Assembly (NCBI RefSeq): GCF_002903165.1
Contig: NZ_PPSK01000015.1
Location: forward strand, 1 to 64,000
Source of the DNA: Halopseudomonas oceani
Lineage (GTDB): Bacteria; Pseudomonadota; Gammaproteobacteria; Pseudomonadales; Pseudomonadaceae
Reading direction: 5' to 3'
Length of the DNA: 64,000 nt
Part shown: in pieces, positions 1 to 9,028 of the stretch
Layout: each line of letters starts with the position of its first letter
Numbering within the stretch: the stretch's first letter is position 1
Position numbers and translations under genes: made by a program
Notes under the pieces: generated by a model
What the model was told of the DNA's origin: nothing
What the model saw: the letters and a program-made list of their open reading frames with translations, nothing else
Database searches by the model: none

Positions 1-1882
1 CCATGTCTTCTGCTGGCTCAACATCGTGATCGCTCAGATCAACCCCTGTCCATGCTGCACCAGTACCTAACCAGATCGGTTTAATGCCTGCTTTGTACAT
101 TTCGCGATATCGGGCGACGCAGCTGGCGGCGCTGTTATTGGTTGTCTGCAGTATTAATCGAGGTCCGAAGTTGGCGGCAAGGTGCTGTTCTAGGCTGGCG
201 GCGTTTCGATGTGACGTGCAAAGCACCAGGGTTCCGCCTTTGGCTTTCGCTGCTGCATCGGCAATGATCGCTGCAGCTTCTTCTGCCCATTGGTCAGAAT
301 CGTCAGGCGGTATTGCTGTTCTGCATTCATGCAGTCTTACCGGAGCTTTCACCCAATCTGGATGGACGGAGGGTAGGTATGCAGCCCGAGCAGGTGGTAC
401 GGAGAGCTTCCAACGGATCAGCTTCGAGTCGCTGCCGTCTGAGTAGAGCGTAGCGGAGATCAGGGCGGCACTGCGACACTGATCCCACATGAACTCCATG
501 GATGCTTGGAGATTTGATCGGCCAACCATCAGACTCGGATGGTTTCTGACAGGGGATAGTTCCACCTGCAGACGCATCCCGACTTTCGAGGAGCTATTGC
601 ACGCTTTAATCGCAACATTGAGCACTGATCGACTGCCGGGGGAGAGCTTCTTTTGATTGATGGCCGAGAGCGCAATGCCTGTTTCCTTCAGCGCGGCAGC
701 TAGCTCGGACTCTTCGGTGGCCAAGCCAGAAAAGCGCTTTCCTTCATTTCCTTGGATAAGGCGTTTGCAAATCTCCTCTAGCGCGGCAACGGCTAACAGC
801 GCAGGTTTCTTGCCTAATGTCACTTCGCTTTTGATCAGGCGTTGCAGTGATCTGAGGTGGATTGCGTTGGTGTTGATGCCGACCATCGCATCTTCGAACA
901 AATGCGCTTCATCAACCAACAGGGCACCAATCTTGACAGGGATGCATAGCGGTCCCAGGTGGTTGTCATCTGCCTCATTATCGCTTTGGGTTTGCAGCAA
1001 TTGAAAATGGGATGCCAGAGAGTGATGAGAGCAGAGGACTATAGCTGCTTCTGTATTGCCCCTGCATAGCGCGAGGAACTGCTTTTCGGCCTCGCACTCT
1101 TCTATGTCATTATCTTCACGCAGAGCTACAGCGTTGATTGGTAAGTTCTCAGCCAGGTATATGGCATCTTCGAGCAGCCAGCATAACTGAGTACCTGTGA
1201 TCTTACTCGCTGCGATAGCGTTGGGGGAGATCGGCTTGCCTCCGGTGTTGATCCAGTCGATGAGCTCATGAGCGTCATTGTCTTGGGCCCACCCAAGGGC
1301 AGCAGCAGGGGATATGAGAGCCTGACGCTCCAAGACTAGTCGAATGCCCGCCTCGTTTGCCTCTGGAATAGCAGATAGGTCCGCAATGAGTCGCCAGATC
1401 CGTGTCATTGGGGCGCTTATCACTATGCGCCCAGCACTTCTAGCGGCCTCTGCTGCGAGAGCAGAAATCAGTCGCCCTTTACCAGTGCCGGTTGCGGCTT
1501 CGACGAAGACCACCTTTCCTCCAGACATTTGCTGGTGAGCCCTTCGCATCAGAGGGCGCAGAATTTCGTGCACAAGGGATTCCCCGGCAAGCCGGGCTGG
1601 TTCTGGCTTTCTAATATCGTCTGTCGATCCAAATTTCTCGATATGGACCGCCTCGATCAGGCCGGCAGAGTAGTCCGCAGGGCTCAGTTTTGCCTGGTTT
1701 GCGCCTTGCTTAATTCTCTTGCCAAGTCCCGGAGGCATGCTGACGGTAAAGGAGGTCAGCTTATGGCTAGGTAGCAGCACTGGTGCAAGCTCTAGCTCTA
1801 TGGCGAGGGTTAGGAGTTTTCTTGCCCAAGCACTGCGGTTGGTGTCAGGTGGGTTGAGTGCGCCAAGTCGAATGGTTATCAA
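1..1882 (-). CDS. DinG-type superfamily 2 helicase, partial (candidate Csf4)
   Basis: The frame is open from a TTG at 1882 to the left edge (about 627 codons), so the C-terminus is missing. A Shine-Dalgarno-like GAGAGG lies 7 nt upstream of the TTG. Seen in sequence: Walker A (AATGTGKG, about residues 129-136), a DEAH box (LLVDEAHLF, about 323-330), and a late GTGAAWTGVDL segment (about 607-617) resembling a DinG/XPD motif V region. These point to an ATP-dependent helicase of the DinG/XPD family. The roughly 120-residue extension before Walker A, with no Fe-S cysteine cluster that I could identify, is compatible with the DinG protein of type IV-A CRISPR-Cas (Csf4), which unwinds DNA for plasmid interference. 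That assignment is inference: no csf1, csf2, csf3 or array lies inside the window; they could lie beyond position 1. A chromosomal or phage DinG is the alternative. Confidence 0.75.
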   Translation of the reverse strand, partial: MITIRLGALNPPDTNRSAWARKLLTLAIELELAPVLLPSHKLTSFTVSMPPGLGKRIKQGANQAKLSPADYSAGLIEAVHIEKFGSTDDIRKPEPARLAGESLVHEILRPLMRRAHQQMSGGKVVFVEAATGTGKGRLISALAAEAARSAGRIVISAPMTRIWRLIADLSAIPEANEAGIRLVLERQALISPAAALGWAQDNDAHELIDWINTGGKPISPNAIAASKITGTQLCWLLEDAIYLAENLPINAVALREDNDIEECEAEKQFLALCRGNTEAAIVLCSHHSLASHFQLLQTQSDNEADDNHLGPLCIPVKIGALLVDEAHLFEDAMVGINTNAIHLRSLQRLIKSEVTLGKKPALLAVAALEEICKRLIQGNEGKRFSGLATEESELAAALKETGIALSAINQKKLSPGSRSVLNVAIKACNSSSKVGMRLQVELSPVRNHPSLMVGRSNLQASMEFMWDQCRSAALISATLYSDGSDSKLIRWKLSVPPARAAYLPSVHPDWVKAPVRLHECRTAIPPDDSDQWAEEAAAIIADAAAKAKGGTLVLCTSHRNAASLEQHLAANFGPRLILQTTNNSAASCVARYREMYKAGIKPIWLGTGAAWTGVDLSDHDVEPAEDM

Positions 1883-2190
1883 GTTATACCTCTCATGTCT
1901 TCTAGCTTGCGCATGCAAATTAGTGTGTGTTTTTTCAAAAAAATGGCGGCGGCCGTACAGCTCTTTTTGGTCACCTTAGAGGGTTATACAACATTTCGAT
2001 TTGGCCCGAAGTAAAGCTCAGCCGGTGAGCTACGTACTCGCCCCAGGCAAACCCTAGGCTGGAAATTCCCTTTCGAGGTGCTGGTTGAATACCTCCAGCT
2101 GCAGGCCACTAACCAGCTGGGTTCAATTCACTGATGTTGCACTTGGAACTTGAGGCGGCCCTTCCGATCTGCTTAGCAGGGTCACAATAG

Positions 2191-2217
2191 GTGTCCACTT
2201 AATAAATAGGTGGACAC
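2191..2217. promoter_or_regulatory. Inverted repeat, putative operator upstream of the HTH gene
   Basis: Perfect 8-bp arms GTGTCCAC (2191-2198) and GTGGACAC (2210-2217) flank an AT-rich 11-bp spacer. It sits about 70-110 bp upstream of the HTH gene and about 300 bp from the divergent helicase start, a usual position for an autoregulatory operator. Binding by the adjacent HTH protein is inference. Confidence 0.4.
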
Positions 2218-2288
2218 TATCGCCAGTGGTCAGCTGAAGCTCAAGATGGGTTCGCCGGACGATTACCTTACAGATCAGCATCTACAGG

Positions 2289-2744
2289 GTGGAGCCAACG
2301 CTGCGGGCAACACGTAATGTTATTGAGAGTATGCTCAATCACTCGAAACCACGATTAGAGGACACCTACAACAAGAACCGGCATCAGGAGGAGCAGAAAC
2401 TTATCTGGCATGAGTGGGCCTATGTAGTTACTACAGCACTGCTTGGATCCAATAGTGAATCCCCTGAATCAATCGCGCCCCGCGCTGCAGAATTAGCGGG
2501 CCAAAAAATGACGTCTTATTCGGCTGCACATTCCATCGTAATGGCCACTTTGGTTAACGCGTTAGCCGCTTGGCTAAAGGAAAAAAACATAAGTAAAGCG
2601 GAAGCAGCTCGAGTGCTGGGCATTAGTGCCCAGCGCTTAGAGCAGATAGAGAAAGGGCTATCGAAAAGTTTCACGTTCGAGTCTCTTTCATACATGCTCG
2701 CTAAGGCAGGAAAGCAGGTAACAGTCAGCATTAGAGACATATAA
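2289..2744 (+). CDS. XRE-type helix-turn-helix protein
   Basis: A protein of about 137-151 residues; GTG at 2289 gives the longest form and ATG at 2331 (preceded by TTGAGAG) is an equally plausible start. The C-terminal half reads as a lambda-repressor-like helix-turn-helix: ISKAEAARVLGISAQRLEQIEKG, with the conserved A-ARVLG-S--R--Q pattern, then a strand-like end VTVSIRDI. Such domains with a C-terminal VTV strand are common in small antitoxin-like or regulatory proteins (family knowledge). The N-terminal ~80 residues are not recognised. It lies downstream of an inverted repeat that may be its operator. No toxin-like partner is seen next to it, so regulator of the divergent helicase block or solitary antitoxin are both possible. 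Confidence 0.6.
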   Translation: MEPTLRATRNVIESMLNHSKPRLEDTYNKNRHQEEQKLIWHEWAYVVTTALLGSNSESPESIAPRAAELAGQKMTSYSAAHSIVMATLVNALAAWLKEKNISKAEAARVLGISAQRLEQIEKGLSKSFTFESLSYMLAKAGKQVTVSIRDI

Positions 2745-3204
2745 CCATCTTTTAGGTTTTTAGGCGCCAGTAATCTGATTCTCAGCCTATAGAATCTTCT
2801 TCATGTCGAAATCTCATTGTGTTCATAGTGCCGAATATGGCAAGCCGGGCACCGCTGCAGAGTGTTCGTGCTCAGGCTTTCCGCCAAAACCCGCACAGCC
2901 TGATAGTCGAGCACCTGCCCAGCATCCGCCAACGCCTACAGAGTCAGGCGGCTTTCATCTTCGGCAGCCCCATCAAGAGGCCTGTTAATTTGGCAGCAGC
3001 CAAGTTGATGACTGTCCGCCAATAAAAGCCATGAGCCAACTCCATTGCTGAGCCACTGGCTTCCGAGGCTAGTCACGCTGCCCCTCACCATCGTGATGGT
3101 CACCAAGAGTGTGCCGAACCAGTGGATGCCGGGCTAACCGGCGGGGGTGCATTCGGCAGGCAGGCTGACGGCGTGGGCAACCGCGCCTCTCTCGGCTCAT
3201 ACCT

Positions 3205-3580
3205 ATTTGTCCCTAATTAGGGACAAATACCCCCCAAATCATACAGTCAACGCTCCTTATCCTAGAGGTAATTTGTCCATATATATGGACAAATGGGGGT
3301 ACTCCCGTCTACGCGATGGAGCGCAGATGACATGGCGAGTCCGCCAACAACCGGCTGATTCGCCGATGGCTTTTTGTATAGACTCATACCCCATTTGTCC
3401 CTAATTAGGGACAAATACCCCTGCTGCAAACAGCAATCGATGCCGCCTGGCTCAGAGGTGATTTTCCATATATAGGGACAAATAGGGGGGTATTTGTCCC
3501 TAGAGGTGATAAACCGCCAATTTCGCGGCGATTTTACATAGGGACAAATACCCCCCTATTTTTCCATAGATAGAGAATGG
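3205..3580. repeat. Array of 24-bp palindromes and half-sites
   Basis: Three perfect 24-bp palindromes occur at 3205-3228, 3271-3294 and 3393-3416. The first and third are identical, with half-site ATTTGTCCCTAA; the second has half-site ATTTGTCCATAT. An imperfect copy lies at 3461-3483, a half-site at about 3492-3503 and others at about 3536-3580. Most copies are preceded by AGAGGTRAT or followed by ATACCCCC, so the repeated unit is wider than the palindrome. Spacing is irregular (66, 122 and 68 bp), unlike a CRISPR array. This is what a multi-site operator or an iteron-like replication region would look like. Confidence 0.75.
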
Positions 3581-4760
3581 CAAAATGGGTCCATACCTGA
3601 AGGCTTACGCGAATAGCCCTGCTGCAAAATACCCACTGAAAAATGGCGGCATCGCGCCCGCCCCAAACTCGCCCCAGATTCAATTTTTCCTGAGAAAACG
3701 CTCAAGGGTGCCAGAGGGCAGAAAAAATCACTCCACGGGCCTAATTTCGCTATTTTAGATAGCACCGTACCCCTGGCTCACAGACAAATATTCCCTGTTT
3801 TTCTTCGAGAGGCTGAAAACTAGCTGCCAGCCACTTGCTTGGAAAAATTCACAGACCATGCAAATCGGTCGAATTTACGTGCTGATGTAACCGCCGAGGA
3901 AAGGTCGAACCCTCTGGTTGCTTGAGAGCAGGCCCCAAGAAGCCTCGCAGAAAAACGGGTCATATTCTCACAGCGACATGCTGAGCTAGCGGCACCCTTG
4001 ACGTCACCGCTATCAAAGTCCAACTGACAAGCGCTTTTTAATAAAGCGCCCTAAATGGAAAAAACTTTTCTTTTTCAACCACAGGTGACCAGCGCAGTAA
4101 AACTCTAGAAAAAACTCCCGCTGTCGCAAGACCCACTGAGGATTAACAACCCTAACGCGTGCCACCAAGCAGCACCTCGATAAAGAAAGACAAAAACTAA
4201 TAACCCTCAAACTAGGATACGAATCACACCCACATGCAAAACAGAATGTACCGTAGGAAACATATACTTTCCCAAACCATCCGAACGCAAAACTGAAACC
4301 CAACATCACTTGCATCACAAAGCAACTCGCACCTCGCTCAACCCGCTATCTTTTCTGACCATTAAAATCGCCCGCCAATCCATAACCAAATTAATCTGAA
4401 ACGCATTTTCTCTCAAGAGAGCGAGAGCCCAAAAGGCAACACCAACAAAGCGAAAGTTCAAAACACTCTCTCGCCTCTGCGCTCAAAACATTACACACTA
4501 GCGACGCCTTTTAAAAAGGAACAACCCAAGGCATTAGATAGCAAACTTTCCAAATCGTCATCCCCTGCACGATACACCATACTCTAACTACGATTACGCA
4601 ATCACCATCAGCAGGGAGCCAAGCAAGCCTCCGGCACTAGTTACAGCATCTCGTCACACATCAGGAATGTAAGCGTATGCTCCACGTATTTTGATCAGCC
4701 TTTTCTGGCCTTCAACACACTTCGCCTCACGTTTATCATTTGCGGCATAAGCTCTGATGG

Positions 4761-4803
4761 ACTTGCCCCCCTAGTTACAAGTTTAGGAAGGCAAGTTTTT
4801 TTT
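4761..4803 (+). terminator. Rho-independent terminator, plus strand
   Basis: Arms ACTTGCC (4761-4767) and GGCAAGT (4790-4796) enclose an inner CCTA/TAGG stem and are followed by eight T residues. It ends a plus-strand transcript, although no plus-strand gene is seen for about 2 kb upstream; the next gene, at 4841, is on the minus strand and converges on it. Confidence 0.55.
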
Positions 4804-4840
4804 GTGAATCAGCGTGCGCGAAAAACTCTCAGTGTACTTT

Positions 4841-6943
4841 TCAGTTTACGAACCCAATCGTCCTCTTCACGCCGTCTCGCTTCAATCCGACCTCTTCCAC
4901 CAGCGCGTCGGCAAAGCCAAGGCCATCGCTGAATGGCTTAAAACGCGCGCGCCGGGCCACGGCAGCAAAGTCGCCCGGGGCCAGATTGTTCAACCCGACA
5001 ACCTTGTTCAGCCCTAACTGCTGCGGGTCCTTCAGTTTCAATTCAAGGATATGCGACTGGAACAACTCAACGATCTGCTCAGCACGCAAGGCTTTGAAGT
5101 TAACCTTGAGGTCGAAACGCCGCAGTGCTGCCTCATCCAGGTCATTCATCAGGTTGGTCGAAGCGATGAACAGGCCGTCGAAGGCTTCCATCTGCGTAAG
5201 CATTTCATTGACGCCGGTAACTTCCCAGGTGTGCTTAGCCTTGCTGCGATCCTGCAGAAAGCTGTCGACCTCGTCGAGCACCAGCACTGCACCGGTCTCT
5301 TGAGCCTGGCTGAAGGCCGCGGCTAAATTCTGCTCCGTTTGACCAACCAAAGGACCGATCAGGTCTGAGCAGCGCTTGACCAGCACCGGCTTGGAGAGGC
5401 TGTCAGCCAGCCAATGGGCGAAAGCTGTTTTGCCGGTGCCAGGCCGGCCGTAGAAACACAGGCGCGCCTGCGGGCAGCGCCTAAGCCCGGCAAGCAGGTC
5501 ATCAAGGGCAATATCGGTATTAACCAGGGCAGGTGAATATAGCCCCGGTAGACGGGAGGATTTATCGCCGCTCCGCTCCAGGGGAGCATGGCCTTGAGCC
5601 TTGAGCGTGGCATCCAGAATGCGCTCAAGCACTTGGTTTTGCCGTCGCCCCGCACGCGGCTGACTCATGCGCGCCACTTCATAGGCCCGCTTGAACACTG
5701 CTGGTGACAGCGCATCGTGACTAGTCAGCTTGCCCAGCATGTCCTGCCCCAATCGCCCGGCGCCTAAATTGAGCAGAATCTGTTCGCGAGACTGCCGAGC
5801 CGGGTTGGTCGCCTCGATGATCAGGTCGAAACGACGGATATAGGCCGAGTCCAACTCACGGATGTCGTTGCTCAGCCAGAAACAGGGTTGATTGTTCTCC
5901 TCCAGAACGCGGTTGACCCAGCTCTTGTACAGTCGCCGGGAGCTGTTGCCGTGCTCATGAAAGATATCCTCAATCTCATCAAGCAGCACCAGCGCCTGAC
6001 TACCGCGTAGCACGTGCATTGCCGAGCGTAGAGCGCATAGACGCTGATGCCCAGGAATTGGATCGCCATCGCGATCACTGACCGCGATCTCGTAGAGTTC
6101 GCTTCCCAGCTCGCTGGCAAGCAGGCGGCATAGCTCGGTCTTTCCTGTACCCGGTGGACCGTAGATCAACACGTTTACGCCAACCCTGCTCTGCGCCTGA
6201 CTCTTGCGTAAAAAACGGAGCGCAATGTCAATTTCCTGCTCAAGATGGGGGTAACTGGCGGCGCTCAGTAGGCCAGGCTCGCTGATCCGAAACGAATGCC
6301 GAAACAAGTCTTCGGTAGCGCCGCGGTGATGACAGAGTTGATCAAGCAGATCGGGGCTACTGAAGGACAGGCGGTCACAGAGGTGGAAGTCGCCGACCGC
6401 GTAGTCGACCTCCAATAAGCCGCTGGCAAACAGCGGCGCCCCCTTGCCCATAGCTATTTGAATATCTCCAGGCGGCAGTTGCAGCAGCAGCGCAAGGGTG
6501 TGCACCAAGCGGCGATTATCAAAGCCGCCAAAAAGGGTAATACAGCGGTGCAGCAAGGAATCGCTGTGCATCAGTGCGCACAACCCAAGCACCTGACAAG
6601 CAGCACTGTTAAGCCCTAGCATCCGCGCCAGCGCCTGGAGGTTTATGCCGAGGGGCTCGGGATAAGCAAGCTTGTGCCCAGCTTCGGCAAAACAGCGAGC
6701 ATTGCGGCGCAACTGCTGTTGCAAGTGCTGGCGGTCATAGGTGTCTACTTCGACAAATTCTCCCAGTCCAAGGCTGCGAGCTACCTCAACGTCAGCAATG
6801 CCACGATGCTGCAGCAACTGGCGGTGCCCCTGCATATAGATCATCAGACGAAATGCAAAATGCATCGACAGCGTCGAGACATCGGGTTGAGGTGTCATGG
6901 GCAGTTCGAGGTCAAGCGGAAGAAACTGGGAAAAAGCTTTCAT
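4841..6943 (-). CDS. Tandem-AAA ATPase
   Basis: A protein of about 700 residues; I prefer the ATG at 6943 over the upstream TTG at 6976. Two AAA+ modules are visible. The first, in the middle of the protein, has Walker A GPPGTGKTE and Walker B ALVLLDEIED, with a later AYIRRFDL arginine-finger-like segment. The second, in the last third, has Walker A GRPGTGKTAF, Walker B AVLVLDEVDSF and ALRRFDL. The N-terminal ~230 residues are helical and unrecognised. This arrangement resembles CDC48/FtsH-like paired AAA cores and is frequent in accessory islands of Pseudomonas (family knowledge), but the substrate is unknown. The gene stands alone, with gene-poor DNA on both sides and a convergent terminator beyond its 3' end. 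Confidence 0.8.
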   Translation of the reverse strand: MKAFSQFLPLDLELPMTPQPDVSTLSMHFAFRLMIYMQGHRQLLQHRGIADVEVARSLGLGEFVEVDTYDRQHLQQQLRRNARCFAEAGHKLAYPEPLGINLQALARMLGLNSAACQVLGLCALMHSDSLLHRCITLFGGFDNRRLVHTLALLLQLPPGDIQIAMGKGAPLFASGLLEVDYAVGDFHLCDRLSFSSPDLLDQLCHHRGATEDLFRHSFRISEPGLLSAASYPHLEQEIDIALRFLRKSQAQSRVGVNVLIYGPPGTGKTELCRLLASELGSELYEIAVSDRDGDPIPGHQRLCALRSAMHVLRGSQALVLLDEIEDIFHEHGNSSRRLYKSWVNRVLEENNQPCFWLSNDIRELDSAYIRRFDLIIEATNPARQSREQILLNLGAGRLGQDMLGKLTSHDALSPAVFKRAYEVARMSQPRAGRRQNQVLERILDATLKAQGHAPLERSGDKSSRLPGLYSPALVNTDIALDDLLAGLRRCPQARLCFYGRPGTGKTAFAHWLADSLSKPVLVKRCSDLIGPLVGQTEQNLAAAFSQAQETGAVLVLDEVDSFLQDRSKAKHTWEVTGVNEMLTQMEAFDGLFIASTNLMNDLDEAALRRFDLKVNFKALRAEQIVELFQSHILELKLKDPQQLGLNKVVGLNNLAPGDFAAVARRARFKPFSDGLGFADALVEEVGLKRDGVKRTIGFVN

Positions 6944-6976
6944 AGCATTTACCGCATTAGCTCCTGGTAGCGACAA

Positions 6977-7661
6977 CAGCCATCATGACACCAGAGCGCG
7001 ACAACTGATGTCGCATAGCGTTGGTCGCTTATAGCGCCACTGATGAGCAGAGGTTCCGATGCCTAAACATAGGCATACAACACCTTGAGCGGCCTGCAGC
7101 AGCAAACCATCAGCGAATGGACGCACAAAGCGCTGGAGTATCCTAGTATCAGTAACGATAGGCGCCTGACATGCAAGAGCCGTAATACGCAACGGAAACC
7201 AGCTCACCGAAGGTCGATATAATCCGTGACCGATTCCAACCGCCCTGTTCGTCCTCCGACAGCACTAGAGCTCTGGCGCCCTCCAGGCTCATTGGCCCAG
7301 CTCAACGCGCAACCGCCGCCATCATTCCGTCATGTCCACACCTGCAGAATCGAAGGCCGATCTAGAGGGAATATCGGTATTGTAAAAATTTACCCGAACG
7401 CGACTTGCTCACTGACTGTGTAATTCGCGCCAGAGAATTCCAGGCCCGCTGAGGACGTTAAGTAGAGGCAATGTTTGGGCTACTTCCCCTAGGTCACCGG
7501 CACAGACAGCCAGATCAAGAGCCAGGCTCCCTGCGGTGTAAAGGCAAACAGGGATCCGTAGCGGCGGGCTCATTTCCGCCCGCAATTTCCCAACGAAGTA
7601 ACAGCGATGGCTCCAGCGATTTCTGGCTCCCACACGTTATGCTAACGCTCGTCAGTCGCCG
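6977..7661. other. Intergenic region, nothing recognised
   Basis: About 680 bp without a convincing gene. Short open frames on both strands have no ribosome-binding site or recognisable motif. It should hold the promoter of the tandem-AAA gene (minus strand) and that of the antitoxin gene (plus strand). Confidence 0.4.
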
Positions 7662-8114
7662 ATGATCGTAGCTATGACCATGACAACAACCAACACGGAT
7701 ACAGAAGCATTTTGGAATATCGTGCTTGGACATCAGCAGCTAAGCGAAGGGGAGCGGATCCAGCGAATCGAGCGCGGGATCGACGCTACCCTCGTGGGCG
7801 CGATCAGTCGGTCACTTCAACTGACCAAGCAGGAAACTGCTGATATGGCGAACACGCGTCCGGCGACACTAGCTCGTTTAGAGCGCGACGGCGGGCGACT
7901 TAATAGCGGCGGCTCTGAGCGAATTGATCGACTCTTAGTGGTTGCCCAACACGCGTTTGAGGTGCTTGAGACCCAAGACGCGGCCATCAAATGGCTTTCA
8001 TCAAGCAACTTCTCTCTGGGCGGCGAGTCTCCGGCAATGCATTGCTGCACTGGGCTAGGTGGTCGCCAGGTTAGGCGCCTGCTAAATGCAATAGAGTGGG
8101 GAGTTCAGGCGTAA
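7662..8114 (+). CDS. Xre/MbcA/ParS-type (DUF2384-like) antitoxin, orphan
   Basis: A protein of up to 150 residues; the real start may be one of the ATGs just downstream (for example 7680). It has an N-terminal HTH-like segment (RSLQLTKQETADMANTRPATLARLERDG, about residues 48-75) followed by a C-terminal domain with SERIDRLLVVAQHAFEVLE and a terminal LLNAIEWGV. This matches the Xre-MbcA-ParS antitoxin layout, in which the C-terminal domain neutralises a RES-domain NAD-degrading toxin encoded just downstream (established for ParST/MbcTA-like pairs). Here the next ~290 bp hold no coding sequence, so the toxin is missing. It could be a decayed toxin-antitoxin locus, or an antitoxin acting in trans. 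Confidence 0.65.
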   Translation: MIVAMTMTTTNTDTEAFWNIVLGHQQLSEGERIQRIERGIDATLVGAISRSLQLTKQETADMANTRPATLARLERDGGRLNSGGSERIDRLLVVAQHAFEVLETQDAAIKWLSSSNFSLGGESPAMHCCTGLGGRQVRRLLNAIEWGVQA

Positions 8115-8402
8115 CTACTTAGTTCCGACAATAAAATTCGCCATCCATAGAAAATGGTCGGTTTTGCTGACCACTATTGAAAACTATCAACCAATTTAAA
8201 AACTTGAAATTCCAATACCGTCAAGATAATCTCTAAACCATGAGTTTTCAGGCTCATTCTAGTAGCTGGCTAGACCAGAAAACAGCAATTAAATTATTAG
8301 TAACCGAATAGAGTTGAAACGTGCAGTCTCCAACCGCTCGCGCGTTTAATCATTACGACCGGCAAAACTGCTGAGACCAACGCCGCAAAAAATATCGGCT
8401 CC

Positions 8403-8714
8403 TCAAATTGGGACCTGGCACCAGGCCACCCAGAACATAGCCGCACTCGCCACCACACCGATTGCGTGCCCCCAAGGGTGCGCTCGAATACCTGCGAGAA
8501 CGCCGGACAGCTGGCTGGAAAAAACTGCAACCAACAACCAGCAGACAGACAAAGCCAGCGAAAAAACTGCAATGAACTGCACCACTAAAAATACAGATTG
8601 GTCCGGCTCCAGCTGTGCATCCAACCACAACACGAACAGTAATGCAGCTGCAAACGCAACCTGCATGAACGCATAGAAAAAACTACTAAATGAGCTGCGC
8701 AGATCATTAGGCAT
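8403..8714 (-). CDS. Small integral membrane protein
   Basis: About 103 residues from ATG 8714 (a TTG at 8741 would add nine). Three hydrophobic helices are visible: around FMQVAFAAALLFVLWL, VFLVVQFIAVFSLALSVCWLL and AIGVVASAAMFWVAWC. There is no signal-peptide cleavage motif. Function is not recognised. Other frames over the same bases also lack stops, so the coding call rests on the regular alternation of hydrophobic helices and charged loops. It sits alone, between an orphan antitoxin and an AlpA-like regulator. Confidence 0.5.
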   Translation of the reverse strand: MPNDLRSSFSSFFYAFMQVAFAAALLFVLWLDAQLEPDQSVFLVVQFIAVFSLALSVCWLLVAVFSSQLSGVLAGIRAHPWGHAIGVVASAAMFWVAWCQVPI

Positions 8715-8812
8715 GAGGCTCAACACTCCGTTGAAAAACAAGCGTCAAAACTACCAGAACCCCGAAAAACTCAAAATATTTCCGTATCCTATTTATACGA
8801 CTGGAGTTTCAT

Positions 8813-8989
8813 ATGCGTACAACCTATTACACACTGCAGCAGGTCATCGCCCGGACCTCACTGTCATCCAGCACGATATACCGGTGGGAAAAACTCGGCA
8901 TTTTTCCGCAGCGTACAAAACTGGGACCTCGACGTGTTGCCTGGCGCAGCGATCAGATTGAGGACTGGATGACTGCCTCGATAGAGTAA
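8813..8989 (+). CDS. AlpA-family DNA-binding regulator
   Basis: A 58-residue protein starting at ATG 8813, with CTGGAG eight bases upstream. It reads as a winged-helix/MerR-like HTH: an N-terminal TYYTLQQVIARTSLSSST, then IYRWEKLGIFPQRTKLGPR, then a C-terminal WRSDQIEDWM. The order TLQQV, IYRW, FP--, LG-R-V-W, IE-W is the AlpA pattern. AlpA-like proteins regulate excision or other functions of prophages and integrative elements (family knowledge). No integrase is present in the window, so the element it served may be incomplete. A terminator-like hairpin follows 10 bp after the stop. Confidence 0.85.
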   Translation: MRTTYYTLQQVIARTSLSSSTIYRWEKLGIFPQRTKLGPRRVAWRSDQIEDWMTASIE

Positions 8990-8999
8990 GCCCCTCTCT

Positions 9000-9028
9000 C
9001 CCCTACCCTTAACATCGTAGGGTAGGGG
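9000..9028 (+). terminator. Terminator-like hairpin after alpA-like gene
   Basis: Perfect arms CCCCTACCCT (9000-9009) and AGGGTAGGGG (9019-9028) flank a 9-bp loop, followed by the T-rich TAATTCATTTTA. Confidence 0.6.

Larger units (their letters stand above)
2745..4840. other. Gene-poor intergenic region of about 2.1 kb
   Basis: I see no convincing coding sequence here: the reading frames present are short, lack ribosome-binding sites and have no recognisable motif. The stretch holds the palindrome array at 3205-3580, an 18-bp hairpin GCGCTTT-N5-AAAGCGC near 4032-4050, an AT-rich run from about 4050 to 4560, and a plus-strand terminator-like hairpin at 4761-4803. It may contain a replication or transfer origin, or a non-coding RNA; neither is shown by the sequence alone. 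Confidence 0.5.

Noticed and set aside
2803-3025. Two overlapping plus-strand ORFs of 61 and 68 codons
   Set aside because: They read the same bases in different frames, neither has a convincing start region or a recognised family, and neither shows coding-like composition.
3205-3580. Possible CRISPR array
   Set aside because: The repeated units are perfect palindromes at irregular spacing (66, 122 and 68 bp), and intervening sequences are of unequal length; there are too few repeats and no leader.
4013-4318. Minus-strand ORF of about 100 codons
   Set aside because: No ribosome-binding site, unusual residue make-up rich in F, C and S, no motif, and it lies in AT-rich non-coding DNA.
8713-8961. 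Plus-strand ORF of 82 codons overlapping the AlpA-like gene
   Set aside because: It lies in a different frame from the clearly recognisable AlpA family protein at 8813-8989 and has no motif.
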